Below are positions 9,448 through 16,705 of a stretch of 20,574 nucleotides of DNA, piece after piece; position 1 is the stretch's first letter; each line of letters begins with the position of its first letter. Origin of the DNA: SAR202 cluster bacterium. GTDB lineage: Bacteria; Chloroflexota; Dehalococcoidia; SAR202; GCA-002694895. The stretch lies in assembly GCA_009391605.1 (NCBI GenBank), contig VFGQ01000097.1, positions 1 through 20,574 on the forward strand, written 5' to 3'. The notes beneath the pieces are model-generated. The model saw nothing but the letters and a program-made list of their open reading frames with translations. It had not been told where the DNA came from and ran no database searches. Both the position numbers and the translations under genes were made by a program.

Positions 9448-10686
9448 TTGAAATTCATTTCAAATAGAATTAAAGAAAAATCCAATCTATATTTTGGATG
9501 GTATGCTTTAGTTGGAGTAGGATTAGTGCAACTTGTGTCTAATGCGGCAGGTAGTTTGAATTTATCTATGTTTGTAGTTCCCATGTCCGATGAATTAGGA
9601 TTTTCGAGAACTTTATTTTCAGGCGCAGTTTCTTTAGGTAGTATATTTGCGGCTATTTTTTCAATTCCTTTTGGATTGTTATTCGATTTAAAAAAGACAA
9701 GACAGGTATTGATATTGAGTGTTGTGTCTATGGGGATTGCCACATTTGCAATGTCTTATGTAAGTGAATGGATATTGTTATATGTTTTGGTAACTATCAC
9801 ACGAATGTTTTTTTCTACACCTATGATGGTTGGAGGCTCGATAATCATTGCAAAATGGTTTATATCTAATCGTGGTAAGGCAAATGGCATTTTATACGCT
9901 TTTCATTCAATTGGAATGGTGGTTTTCCCAGTATTAGCAGGTATATTTATTGTTCATTATGGTTGGAGGTCTGCTTGGACATACTTAGGATTTATAGTTA
10001 TTATAATAGCATTATTACCCTCATTGATATTTATATATGAAGAACCAGAATCTTTAGGTGTTAAATTAAAAAATGATGAAAAAGTAAAAAATATCATAGT
10101 CAATTTTTCATTAGGCGAAGCTGCAAGAACTAAATCTCTTTGGATTATCGCTATTGGAACTGGTGTTTTGTATTTTTTCCATTCGGGTATTAATACACAC
10201 CAGGCAGCATTTTTACAGGATAGAGATATTGGTTTAGGGCTTTCATCTTTGGTAATATCCTTTAATGCAATTTCAACAGGATTGGGCAGTATTATTTGGG
10301 GTCTGATTTGTGACAGAGTTAAAATTAAATACGCATTTTCCGGGGTATTTGTCTCTTCAATGGTAGCTTTATTAACTTTGATTTATACTTTTGATATTTA
10401 TATGGCTATTTTAGCTTCGATATTTTTTGGTTTTGCTATGGGTGGAATGCTTGCGGTACCTGCAGTTGCTTATGCTAATTTCTATGGAACAGATTCATTG
10501 GGGAAGATACGCGGTATTACTCATCCGGTGACTACAGTAGGAGCGGCTTCTGGTGTTATGGTTTCAGGTGTTATATTTGATATTTATTCTAGTTATACAT
10601 TCGCTTTCTGGATTTATTTTTTGATGTCAATATTTATGCTGTTTTTTAGCTTATTTTTAGATAAACCTAGAAATGAAATGAATTAG
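9448..10686 (+). CDS. MFS transporter, monocarboxylate (MCT/OFA)-like
   Basis: Twelve-helix major facilitator of 412 residues with hydrophobic segments from about residue 16 to 404. The loop after TM2 carries a motif-A-like GLLFDLKKTRQ (76-86) and the symmetric loop after TM8 carries GLICDRVKIKY (285-295). KWFISNRGKANGI (136-148) resembles the WF..RRG.A.G signature of the MCT/OFA subgroup, whose members move monocarboxylates such as lactate, formate or oxalate. Substrate here is unproven, and the direction could be export or uptake. The start is TTG, 6 nt after the GNAT stop. No earlier start is possible without running into that gene, and later ATGs would cut the first helix. No Shine-Dalgarno is obvious, so coupling is likely. 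It closes the three-gene run, followed by a weak terminator. Confidence 0.87.
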   Translation: MKFISNRIKEKSNLYFGWYALVGVGLVQLVSNAAGSLNLSMFVVPMSDELGFSRTLFSGAVSLGSIFAAIFSIPFGLLFDLKKTRQVLILSVVSMGIATFAMSYVSEWILLYVLVTITRMFFSTPMMVGGSIIIAKWFISNRGKANGILYAFHSIGMVVFPVLAGIFIVHYGWRSAWTYLGFIVIIIALLPSLIFIYEEPESLGVKLKNDEKVKNIIVNFSLGEAARTKSLWIIAIGTGVLYFFHSGINTHQAAFLQDRDIGLGLSSLVISFNAISTGLGSIIWGLICDRVKIKYAFSGVFVSSMVALLTLIYTFDIYMAILASIFFGFAMGGMLAVPAVAYANFYGTDSLGKIRGITHPVTTVGAASGVMVSGVIFDIYSSYTFAFWIYFLMSIFMLFFSLFLDKPRNEMN

Positions 10687-10708
10687 GAATCAAATTAATT
10701 TTAAAAAT

Positions 10709-10737
10709 CTCTGTTAATTGTTGTAAAAGAGTTTTTT
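10709..10737 (+). terminator. weak intrinsic terminator after the MFS gene
   Basis: CTCTGTT (10709-10715) pairs with AAAAGAG (10725-10731) with one mismatch around a 9-nt loop. TTTTTT at 10732-10737 follows immediately. The stem is short and has few G-C pairs, so termination may be partial. Its position, just 23 nt past the MFS stop, supports the reading. Confidence 0.45.
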
Positions 10738-10771
10738 ATTCCTATTTAAACACTTATGAATAAGAATAAAG

Positions 10772-10800
10772 TTGATATATCTATATTTATACATTAATAT
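10772..10800 (+). promoter_or_regulatory. putative promoter of the first SBP gene
   Basis: TTGATA at 10772-10777 and TAATAT at 10795-10800 are separated by 17 bases and match the sigma70 consensus moderately. Transcription would begin near 10807, leaving a leader of about 50 nt. That leader contains the near-palindrome GGTTTATAAGCC (10830-10841) and a perfect AAAGGAGG Shine-Dalgarno sequence at 10843-10850, 6 nt before the ATG. The strong ribosome site contrasts with the weak ones elsewhere in the window and suggests high expression of the binding protein. Confidence 0.4.
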
Positions 10801-10856
10801 TACCACCTAAATTGTTTTTAACATATTAAGGTTTATAAGCCTAAAGGAGGCATAAT

Positions 10857-12701
10857 ATGAAAAATTTGAGGCGTTTCGCCCCTATATTTCTTGTTTCTGC
10901 TGTTTTGTTGTTTGCGTTAGCTTGTTCTTCAGAAGAAGAAACCACGACAACTACTCCTGCAGCTGCACCAGCAGCCGCTCCAGCAGCCGCACCTGCGGCA
11001 GCACCTGCGGCAGCACCTGAAACTACAAAAGGTCCTGGTGCTAGTAAGCAAGAAAAAGGAACAATCGTTTTTGCTCAATCCACTCTACAATGCCCACATG
11101 GTATCAACACTGTTTATTGCGGTGCTTATGATTCTGTTGCTTGGGGAATTGGTGAAGACTTATTCACATGGAGATGGAAAGATGGCGGAGGAATTAATTA
11201 TGAGGCAGGCCAATTAGCTGAAAGCTATACACTGTCTGATGATCTCTCTACTTTGAGTGTAAAAATCAGAAGCGGAGTTACATTCCATAAAGGTTATGGA
11301 ACAATGACTGCTGATGACGTTGTTCATAGTTATAATAAGACAAACCCAATGATTACCCCCCACAGTATTGCTCCAAGTGCTGCAAACTTCGCATCACTTT
11401 TTGGTAAAAACCCGGCTGTAGCAGATGGTTCAAATGTAAATTTTGTATTTGAAAACTTTGATGTTGCATGGGTAAATAACCTGATGAATACAGGTGGTTT
11501 CGTTGGTGTTGTGATTCATTCCAAGAAAGCTTTTGATGAAAATGATGAAACTTGGGCAAAAGAAAATGTTGTTGCCACAGGTCCATATGAAGTTGAAAGT
11601 TGGGTTAGGGATGATACTGCAGTATTTAATGCTTGGGATGGGCATTGGGAATTCCCTGCTCCTCAGGCTAGAAAAGTTATTGTAAAAGCTGTACCTCAGA
11701 ACGAGGTAAGAATTGCTGGAATGCAAACTGGTGAAATTGATGCTACAGAGTTAGCTCTTAAAAGTGTACCAGAGATGAAAGCAGCTGGTTTTGCAACCAC
11801 AACTGCTGGTAATGCAAACCAATTCAGTTTTTACTTTTCTGGAAATATGTGGGAATCTGTTCATGCAGGAACTGGTGCTAAGCTAGACATAGCTGGTAGC
11901 GGTGTTTATGCAAGGGAAATCCCTTGGATTGGTAACCCTTTCAGCCCTGATGATAGTAATAACCCTGAAGGAATGGATGATATGGAACAAGCAAGGTTGG
12001 TTAGATGGGCTGTTGCTACATCTTTAGACCGAGATACAATTAACTCAGAGTTACTTGGTGGTCTTGGTACTCCAAACTATGTTGCATTTATCTCCCCTAA
12101 AAATGAGTATAATAAACCAGAATGGAATATAGCTTATGATCCAGGCGGATCAGTAGCTAGCATGGAAAAAGCTGGTTATAAAAGAAAAGGGGACTATTTC
12201 TTTGAATTACCTATTTTCGTACCTAGCGGAAGCAATGGTGGATTAGGTGAAGAAATAGCTGATGCTGTTGGTGGATATATGGAAGCAGTTGGATTTAAAA
12301 CTCCAGTGCTAAAATATCCTTACGCAGTTCACAGACCTGGTTTGGTAGGAAGAACAAGTACTGTTCCAATTCTATATTCAGATGATGACGGACAGTCAGT
12401 ATATCCTCATGACAAACCAAAAGGATTGGTTAACAGTAGTTTAACTAGAGGTGGTTATTGTGTATGTTTTGAAACACCTACAATAGCTGATCTTTACAAA
12501 AGAGCTGCTAAAGAACCAGATCTAGCTAAAAGATTAGATTTAGCTGATCAATTTATAGAACATGTACATTACTGGGCTTTACAGCCTGGCGTTGTTGCTC
12601 TTCCTCAGTTAACAACTTATAACCCTAATGTTATAAGTGAGTGGACAATGGAGCCTACTCCATTTGGAACTGCTACATTCGCAAACATGAAATTAAAATA
12701 A
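10857..12701 (+). CDS. ABC transporter substrate-binding lipoprotein (SBP_bac_5/OppA-DppA family), locus 1
   Basis: Extracytoplasmic solute-binding protein of a peptide/nickel-type ABC importer. A lipoprotein signal precedes Cys23 (ALAC, not a perfect lipobox). An acidic/Thr stretch and a low-complexity linker of five AAAP units (residues 35-54) follow and probably space the domain from the membrane. The family-5 fold begins near residue 68. KIRSGVTFHKGYGTMTADDV (136-155) and ATGPYEVESW (240-249) are typical conserved segments. At 614 residues it is at the long end because of the linker. Four cysteines lie in the mature domain (79, 88, 535, 537), so disulphides are possible. A strong Shine-Dalgarno and a strong terminator bracket the gene; the two permease genes follow. 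The ligand may be peptides, but this family also binds sugars, nickel and other solutes. Confidence 0.93.
   Translation: MKNLRRFAPIFLVSAVLLFALACSSEEETTTTTPAAAPAAAPAAAPAAAPAAAPETTKGPGASKQEKGTIVFAQSTLQCPHGINTVYCGAYDSVAWGIGEDLFTWRWKDGGGINYEAGQLAESYTLSDDLSTLSVKIRSGVTFHKGYGTMTADDVVHSYNKTNPMITPHSIAPSAANFASLFGKNPAVADGSNVNFVFENFDVAWVNNLMNTGGFVGVVIHSKKAFDENDETWAKENVVATGPYEVESWVRDDTAVFNAWDGHWEFPAPQARKVIVKAVPQNEVRIAGMQTGEIDATELALKSVPEMKAAGFATTTAGNANQFSFYFSGNMWESVHAGTGAKLDIAGSGVYAREIPWIGNPFSPDDSNNPEGMDDMEQARLVRWAVATSLDRDTINSELLGGLGTPNYVAFISPKNEYNKPEWNIAYDPGGSVASMEKAGYKRKGDYFFELPIFVPSGSNGGLGEEIADAVGGYMEAVGFKTPVLKYPYAVHRPGLVGRTSTVPILYSDDDGQSVYPHDKPKGLVNSSLTRGGYCVCFETPTIADLYKRAAKEPDLAKRLDLADQFIEHVHYWALQPGVVALPQLTTYNPNVISEWTMEPTPFGTATFANMKLK
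10959..11018 (+). repeat. five 12-bp repeats encoding an (AAAP)5 linker
   Basis: Five tandem 12-bp units each encode Ala-Ala-Ala-Pro. The last two (10995-11006 and 11007-11018) are identical, while earlier units differ in third codon positions. The block is far richer in G and C than its surroundings. Identical neighbouring units suggest recent slippage, so copy number may vary between strains. Confidence 0.85.
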
Positions 12702-12727
12702 AACTTTAAACCTTAATAGTTAAAATT

Positions 12728-12765
12728 AAAGAAAGGGAATCTTTGTTGATTCCCTTTCTTTTTTT
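12728..12765 (+). terminator. strong intrinsic terminator between SBP 1 and its permeases
   Basis: GAAAGGGAATC (12731-12741) pairs perfectly with GATTCCCTTTC (12748-12758) around a 6-nt loop. The pairing extends by three A-T pairs into the flanking A and T runs. TTTTTTT at 12759-12765 completes it. It sits between the binding protein and the permeases, so it should reduce permease expression relative to the binding protein or separate them into two transcripts. Confidence 0.92.
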
Positions 12766-12767
12766 GT

Positions 12768-12824
12768 AATTAATATATTGACTCTTAAAATAATTTCTAT
12801 AAACTATCAACTTATATATTAATT
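12768..12824 (+). promoter_or_regulatory. AT-rich inverted repeat flanking a possible permease promoter, locus 1
   Basis: AATTAATATAT (12768-12778) and ATATATTAATT (12814-12824) are perfect 11-bp inverted copies with 35 bases between. Inside lies TTGACT (12778-12783) followed by TATAAA (12798-12803). The 14-base spacing is short for a sigma70 promoter, and no better -10 box at 17 bases is seen. A promoter after the terminator would allow separate permease transcription. The alternative is read-through from the SBP promoter. Confidence 0.3.
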
Positions 12825-12842
12825 CTTAAACAGTAATACCTC

Positions 12843-13793
12843 GTGGCAAATTTTTTATTAAGAAGACTGTATTTTGCAATATTTTCAATGTTTGCAGCAA
12901 CAATTATAGTTTTTTGTATGTCTAGATTAATTGGAGATCCTTTGCTACTTTATGCTCAAGCTGGTGGTTATGGTATGCCTCCTGAACAAAAAGAATATTT
13001 GAGACAATATTTAGGATTAGATAAACCACTCATAGTTCAATATTTTGTTTGGATATGGAATGCTCTGCAAGGAGATTTAGGAAAAAGTTTGCTCGATAGA
13101 ACCCCTGTATCTACTATGATATGGGAAAAACTTCCCGCTACAGCATATTTGGCTGGAACCGCATGGTTGTTTGCTATATTAACAGGAGTTCCATTAGGAA
13201 TAATATCTTCAATTAAACGTGGTGGCATTATCGATTATTTAGCCAGAGGATTTTCTCTTTTTGGACAAGCTTTACCAACATTTTGGATAGCTATAGTCGC
13301 TATATTAATTTTTGCAGTACAACTCGATTGGTTACCAGCGTTTGGTATGGCAGAATCTGATGAATCTTTTTGGGCAAAATCGAAGCACTTCATTTTACCT
13401 ACAATAACTTTAGGATGGGGTGGATCAGCTACTTATACAAGATTAACTCGCTCAGCCATGTTAGAAATTATGGATTCGGAATTTGTTAAATTAGCTAGGG
13501 CAAAAGGTGTTAGTTCAAATACTGTTATATGGAAACATGCATTTAGGAATGCTCTTATTCCCCCTATTACTTACTCTGCTTTGTTTTTGGCTGGCTTTAT
13601 AACTGGTGCTACCGTTGTTGAATTAGTTTTTTCATGGCCTGGAATTGGCAGATTAGCTATACAGGCAGTTATCAATAATGATTTTGCGTTATTAACAGGG
13701 ACTGTATTATTTTTCTCGGCTGCTTATTTGTTTTTTGCATTTTTGGCCGATGTTATGTATGGATTTGCAGATCCAAGGATAAGGTATGATTAA
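12843..13793 (+). CDS. ABC transporter permease, DppB/OppB type, locus 1
   Basis: Inner-membrane permease of the peptide-type importer. It has the DppB hallmarks: N-terminal RRLYFAIFSMFAATIIVF (helix 1), IGDP at 30-33, GDLGKSL (77-83), and the ATPase-contacting EAA loop at about 211-240 (EFVKLARAKGV, then HAFRNALIP). The segment VELVFSWPGIGRL and the closing DPRIRYD follow. At 316 residues it has normal length, with six predicted helices. The start is GTG at 12843 without a Shine-Dalgarno site. This start keeps the usual short N-terminus before helix 1. The gene ends in TAA directly followed by the ATG of the next permease. The last 43 bases are nearly identical in DNA to the matching end of the locus 2 permease. 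Confidence 0.93.
   Translation: MANFLLRRLYFAIFSMFAATIIVFCMSRLIGDPLLLYAQAGGYGMPPEQKEYLRQYLGLDKPLIVQYFVWIWNALQGDLGKSLLDRTPVSTMIWEKLPATAYLAGTAWLFAILTGVPLGIISSIKRGGIIDYLARGFSLFGQALPTFWIAIVAILIFAVQLDWLPAFGMAESDESFWAKSKHFILPTITLGWGGSATYTRLTRSAMLEIMDSEFVKLARAKGVSSNTVIWKHAFRNALIPPITYSALFLAGFITGATVVELVFSWPGIGRLAIQAVINNDFALLTGTVLFFSAAYLFFAFLADVMYGFADPRIRYD
13749..13791 (+). repeat. 43-bp segment shared with 19538-19580 (copy 1)
   Basis: This 3' end of the first DppB-type gene matches 19538-19580 at 40 of 43 bases, although the two permeases are otherwise clearly diverged. It encodes DVMYGFADPRIRYD here and DVMYVFVDPRIRYD there. The AAGGATAAGG core (13775-13784) lies 9 bases before the downstream permease ATG, so it can also act as a ribosome-binding site. 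Confidence 0.85.
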
Positions 13794-14675
13794 ATGAATC
13801 AAGCAATATCAGTATTAAATAAAATTCATCCTGCCAAAATATGGAATGCTTTTAGAAGATGGCCAATTATTCCGGTAGTAATATTAGCTATTTTACTTTT
13901 TACAGGAATATTTGCTCCGATACTGGCACCTGAATCACCAACTGCTCAAACTTTAAAACTCAGAAATGCTCCACCTTCATGGATGGAAAATGGAGCAGAG
14001 GGTAAATTTTTAGGAGCAGATCACGTTGGACGTGATGTTTTTAGTAGAATTATTCATGGAGCTCGGATTTCACTTTTTGTGGTAGTTATCTCTTTAGCTA
14101 GCGGAGTTTTGGTAGGTTCAACTTTAGGATTAATTGCAGGTTATGCCGGTGGATTTATTGATGAATTCATTATGAGACTTGTTGATGTCTGGCTTGCGTT
14201 GCCATTTGTATTATTGGCTTTAATTGCTGCAATTGTATTAGGGCCAAGTGTTAGAACTGTTATGATTTTGTTGGCGTTATTTACATGGGCAAGCTTTGTA
14301 AGATATGTAAGAGCAGAAGTTTTGTCACTTAAAACAAGAGATTATGTTGCACTGGCAAAAGTTGCAGGGGCATCAACGACAAGAATTATAGTAAAACATA
14401 TATTGCCAAACGTGTTTAACACAATTATTGTTGTGGCTACCTTAAGAGTTGGGCAGTTAATATTAACTGAAGCAACTTTAAGTTTTGTGGGAGCTGGAAT
14501 TCCTGCACCAACCCCGGCTTGGGGATTAATGGTTTCAGAAGAAAAAGAATATTTAAGTTCATCATGGTGGGGATCATTTTTCCCAGGATTTGCTATTTTC
14601 TTGGTTGTGATGTCACTGAACTTTTTGGGTGACTGGTTAAGAGATAAATTAGATCCAAGATTAAGACAGTTATAA
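13794..14675 (+). CDS. ABC transporter permease, DppC/OppC type, locus 1
   Basis: Second permease subunit of 293 residues. The OppC-N region covers a first helix at about 24-45. The family signature FLGADHVGRDVFSRIIHGAR (72-91) precedes the transmembrane core. The EAA loop lies at about 183-212 (DYVALAKVAGAS, HILPNVFN), followed by ILTEATLSFVGAGIPAPTPAWG (a conserved segment) and the C-terminal LRDKLDPRLRQL. The ATG follows the preceding stop with no gap, so translation is coupled; AAGG lies within the upstream coding end. No ATPase gene follows. A convergent gene overlaps its last codons, and the shared TTATAA provides both stops. Confidence 0.93.
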   Translation: MNQAISVLNKIHPAKIWNAFRRWPIIPVVILAILLFTGIFAPILAPESPTAQTLKLRNAPPSWMENGAEGKFLGADHVGRDVFSRIIHGARISLFVVVISLASGVLVGSTLGLIAGYAGGFIDEFIMRLVDVWLALPFVLLALIAAIVLGPSVRTVMILLALFTWASFVRYVRAEVLSLKTRDYVALAKVAGASTTRIIVKHILPNVFNTIIVVATLRVGQLILTEATLSFVGAGIPAPTPAWGLMVSEEKEYLSSSWWGSFFPGFAIFLVVMSLNFLGDWLRDKLDPRLRQL

Positions 14676-15113
14676 TCTGACTGTTTTATTAAGTATTTTC
14701 ATTACAGTCCAATAAAGCGTACTCCATAGACTTGTTAATAATGTGCACCAAATAAATGTATCTCTTAATTCAGGAACACCTAAAGGCAGAATAGATCTTT
14801 CAGCATTCATTCCTTTTACACTACCTATATAAGCAGATAATATAGATACGATTATTAATCCTGTTAACCATTTGTAATTTATAAGTTTGTAATCACTTCT
14901 CAGCCATGAAAAGAAATTTCCAAAAAAAGCACAGGCCCCTATTAATAATGGTGTTATATATTCAAAATTGATTGAATTTAAACCAAAAATTCCTATTAAA
15001 GCTATAAAACTAATAGGAAAAATAATAAAACTAAGTATTGCAGATAATATGAATGATAGTGTTGTTCTTGCTAGAATATTTGTTGTATCAACAATATTTA
15101 ATAATTTTGCCAT
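14670..15113 (-). CDS. small four-helix membrane protein of unknown function
   Basis: 147 residues, not recognised. Predicted membrane segments lie at about 18-44, 53-71, 82-99 and 118-140. A basic/polar loop (LRSDYKLINYK, 71-81) follows segment 2, and a conserved-looking loop GMNAERSILPLGVPELRDT (101-119) precedes segment 4. There is no signal-peptide cleavage site and there are no catalytic motifs. The ATG start has no clear Shine-Dalgarno site, but the frame is open, well bounded and hydrophobic throughout, so a real gene is likely. It is convergent with the DppC-type gene (6-bp overlap) and divergent from the delta-60 lipoprotein gene 52 bp away. A link to either is unproven. Confidence 0.75.
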   Translation of the reverse strand: MAKLLNIVDTTNILARTTLSFILSAILSFIIFPISFIALIGIFGLNSINFEYITPLLIGACAFFGNFFSWLRSDYKLINYKWLTGLIIVSILSAYIGSVKGMNAERSILPLGVPELRDTFIWCTLLTSLWSTLYWTVMKILNKTVRL

Positions 15114-15165
15114 TGGTTTATTTTAATTAATAATTTTATTTATAGGATTGTAATAAGAGAATTAT

Positions 15166-16458
15166 ATGATGAAAACTATTATACATATAATTATATTAAT
15201 TTTAATTTGTTCTAGTTGCCAGTTTTTAAAAGATCAGGAAACATTTGATTATGATTTATATAATACAAGTTTTGGAATATTTGATTTTGGATTTTATGAA
15301 GTCCCACAATCATTAGAGGTAAATCAAAATTGCGATATATATGTAAGTGGTACTACAAGTAAAATGCATGATCCAACTGATTATTTATTACTTAAATTTA
15401 ATTTTGATGGAAAGTTAGATACTAAATTTAGTGACAATGGTCATATGATGTTTGATATTGATGCAGGTATAGATGAAGGTAATCAGTTACTTTTAACTGA
15501 TGATAATAAAATTATAATAGGTGGCAGATCGAATCACGGAGTGGATCTAGGGACAGTATTATTTGATTATTCACTTGCAAAATTTAATGCTAACGGAGTT
15601 TTGGACAAATCATTTGGAGGAGAAGGGAAAGTTATTACAGATTTTGGTTACAGGGATGATGCTATAAATAAATTAATTCAAAATGATGAAAAAACTTTTT
15701 ATGCAATTGGTAGATCTAGTAATGGCAAGGATGATGATTTTGCTATTGCGAGATATGATTATGATGGTAATTTAGATTTTACATTTAATGATATAGGTAG
15801 AGTTTGGATTGATTTTGGAATGAGTGATGATGTTGCTTACACAGCTGAAAAAACTCATGAAGGAGATTTAATTATAGGAGGATCCAGTAATTCTGGGGCC
15901 ACTCCTAAAGTTGCTTTTGCAAAAATAAAATCAGACGGGACTTTAGACACCTCATTTGGGGATAACGGATTAAAAGTCTGGAAATTTAGTCCTCCCGGAC
16001 TTATATATGATTTAGATATTAATGGTAATGATGTTTACGCATCTGGTTTTATAGATAATTTGGTAACTTTTAATATATTGGTTACTAAATTTGATCTTGA
16101 AGGCAAGATTGATAAGAATTTTGGTAAAAATGGAACAAAAATTTTCTCTGATTTCAATTCAGATTCAATTTCAACCAGTATTCATATTATTAATGATCAT
16201 CAGATACTTTTAGCAGGTACGATTAAAAATAACAAAAATGAAGATGCTGCATTAATAATGATAGATAATAAAGCAAATTTTGATTTATCTTTTGGGAATC
16301 AGGGAGTGTTTAAATTTGATGCAGGTAAAAACGAAATATTTACTGACATAAAAATGGCTAATGATAAATTGTATGTAATTGGACTGCATTCCGATGAAGA
16401 TGAAGGAGACGTTATATTATTTAGAATGTATAAACAGAATGTAAATTCATGTAATTAA
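15166..16458 (+). CDS. secreted lipoprotein with delta-60-type repeats, probable beta-propeller
   Basis: An N-terminal signal of about 17 residues precedes Cys18 (CSSC, a slightly unusual lipobox with Cys at -3). The mature protein is made of repeats of about 55-62 residues whose cores resemble the delta-60 motif (GxLDxSFGxxG). Cores lie at 78-92, 140-154, 197-211, 254-268, 309-323 and 366-380, with a degenerate one at about 27-38. That gives seven units, as expected for a seven-bladed propeller. Examples are GVLDKSFGGEG and GTLDTSFGDNG. The ligand is unknown; such proteins are usually extracellular and may bind or scaffold. Two adjacent ATGs (15166, 15169) are possible starts, with AAGAGA upstream serving either. 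It lies between two importer loci but has its own divergent promoter region. Confidence 0.82.
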   Translation: MMKTIIHIIILILICSSCQFLKDQETFDYDLYNTSFGIFDFGFYEVPQSLEVNQNCDIYVSGTTSKMHDPTDYLLLKFNFDGKLDTKFSDNGHMMFDIDAGIDEGNQLLLTDDNKIIIGGRSNHGVDLGTVLFDYSLAKFNANGVLDKSFGGEGKVITDFGYRDDAINKLIQNDEKTFYAIGRSSNGKDDDFAIARYDYDGNLDFTFNDIGRVWIDFGMSDDVAYTAEKTHEGDLIIGGSSNSGATPKVAFAKIKSDGTLDTSFGDNGLKVWKFSPPGLIYDLDINGNDVYASGFIDNLVTFNILVTKFDLEGKIDKNFGKNGTKIFSDFNSDSISTSIHIINDHQILLAGTIKNNKNEDAALIMIDNKANFDLSFGNQGVFKFDAGKNEIFTDIKMANDKLYVIGLHSDEDEGDVILFRMYKQNVNSCN

Positions 16459-16541
16459 GTGTTTAAAAAATAAAAAAAATACTTTAATTGTTCACTATTG
16501 TCCAAAATAACTTATTAAAGCCTAAAAAAATAGAATATAAG

Positions 16542-16570
16542 TTGACAATATAACCTAACACTTGTAAATT
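16542..16570 (+). promoter_or_regulatory. sigma70-type promoter of the second SBP gene
   Basis: A perfect TTGACA (16542-16547) is followed by a 17-base spacer and TAAATT (16565-16570), four of six matches to TATAAT. Transcription would start near 16577, giving a leader of about 130 nt. The first 19 bases match the region upstream of ruvB (2334-2352) at 17 positions. Confidence 0.6.
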
Positions 16571-16576
16571 AATAAC

Positions 16577-16705
16577 TACAAATTTTTTGAACCGTGGGAG
16601 TCCGGTAGGGTTTTCTACTTTTCTTTTTATTTGAATTTTAATAATAATAATTTAGAAACAAGGTCTAGGAAGTCTATTCTGAGACCAATTAGTTAGGAGG
16701 TTCGA
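16577..16705 (+). promoter_or_regulatory. long, structured 5' leader of the second SBP gene
   Basis: The leader between the promoter and the ATG holds several potential RNA structures. ACCG/CGGT (16591-16594 with 16603-16606) and GTAG/CTAC (16605-16608 with 16615-16618) share bases and exclude each other. The latter is followed by a T-rich tract at 16619-16632. Nearer the gene, GGTCT (16662-16666) pairs with AGACC (16682-16686), extended inside by four more pairs after a mismatch. AGGAGG (16695-16700) is the Shine-Dalgarno site, 5 nt before the ATG. I recognise no known riboswitch class. The G/C-rich patch at 16590-16610 stands out in an AT-rich gap. Confidence 0.45.

Noticed and set aside
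10803..10850. Anti-Shine-Dalgarno pairing of CCACCT with AGGAGG in the first SBP leader
   Set aside because: The CCACCT lies at or before the likely transcription start and has an internal mismatch.
11353..11726. Minus-strand open frames opposite the first SBP gene
   Set aside because: They overlap a clear substrate-binding protein gene, show no family motifs and have no start context.
16459..16500. Possible terminator after the delta-60 lipoprotein gene
   Set aside because: AAGT/ACTTT pairing across an A-rich loop is weak and no T-run follows the stem on the plus strand.
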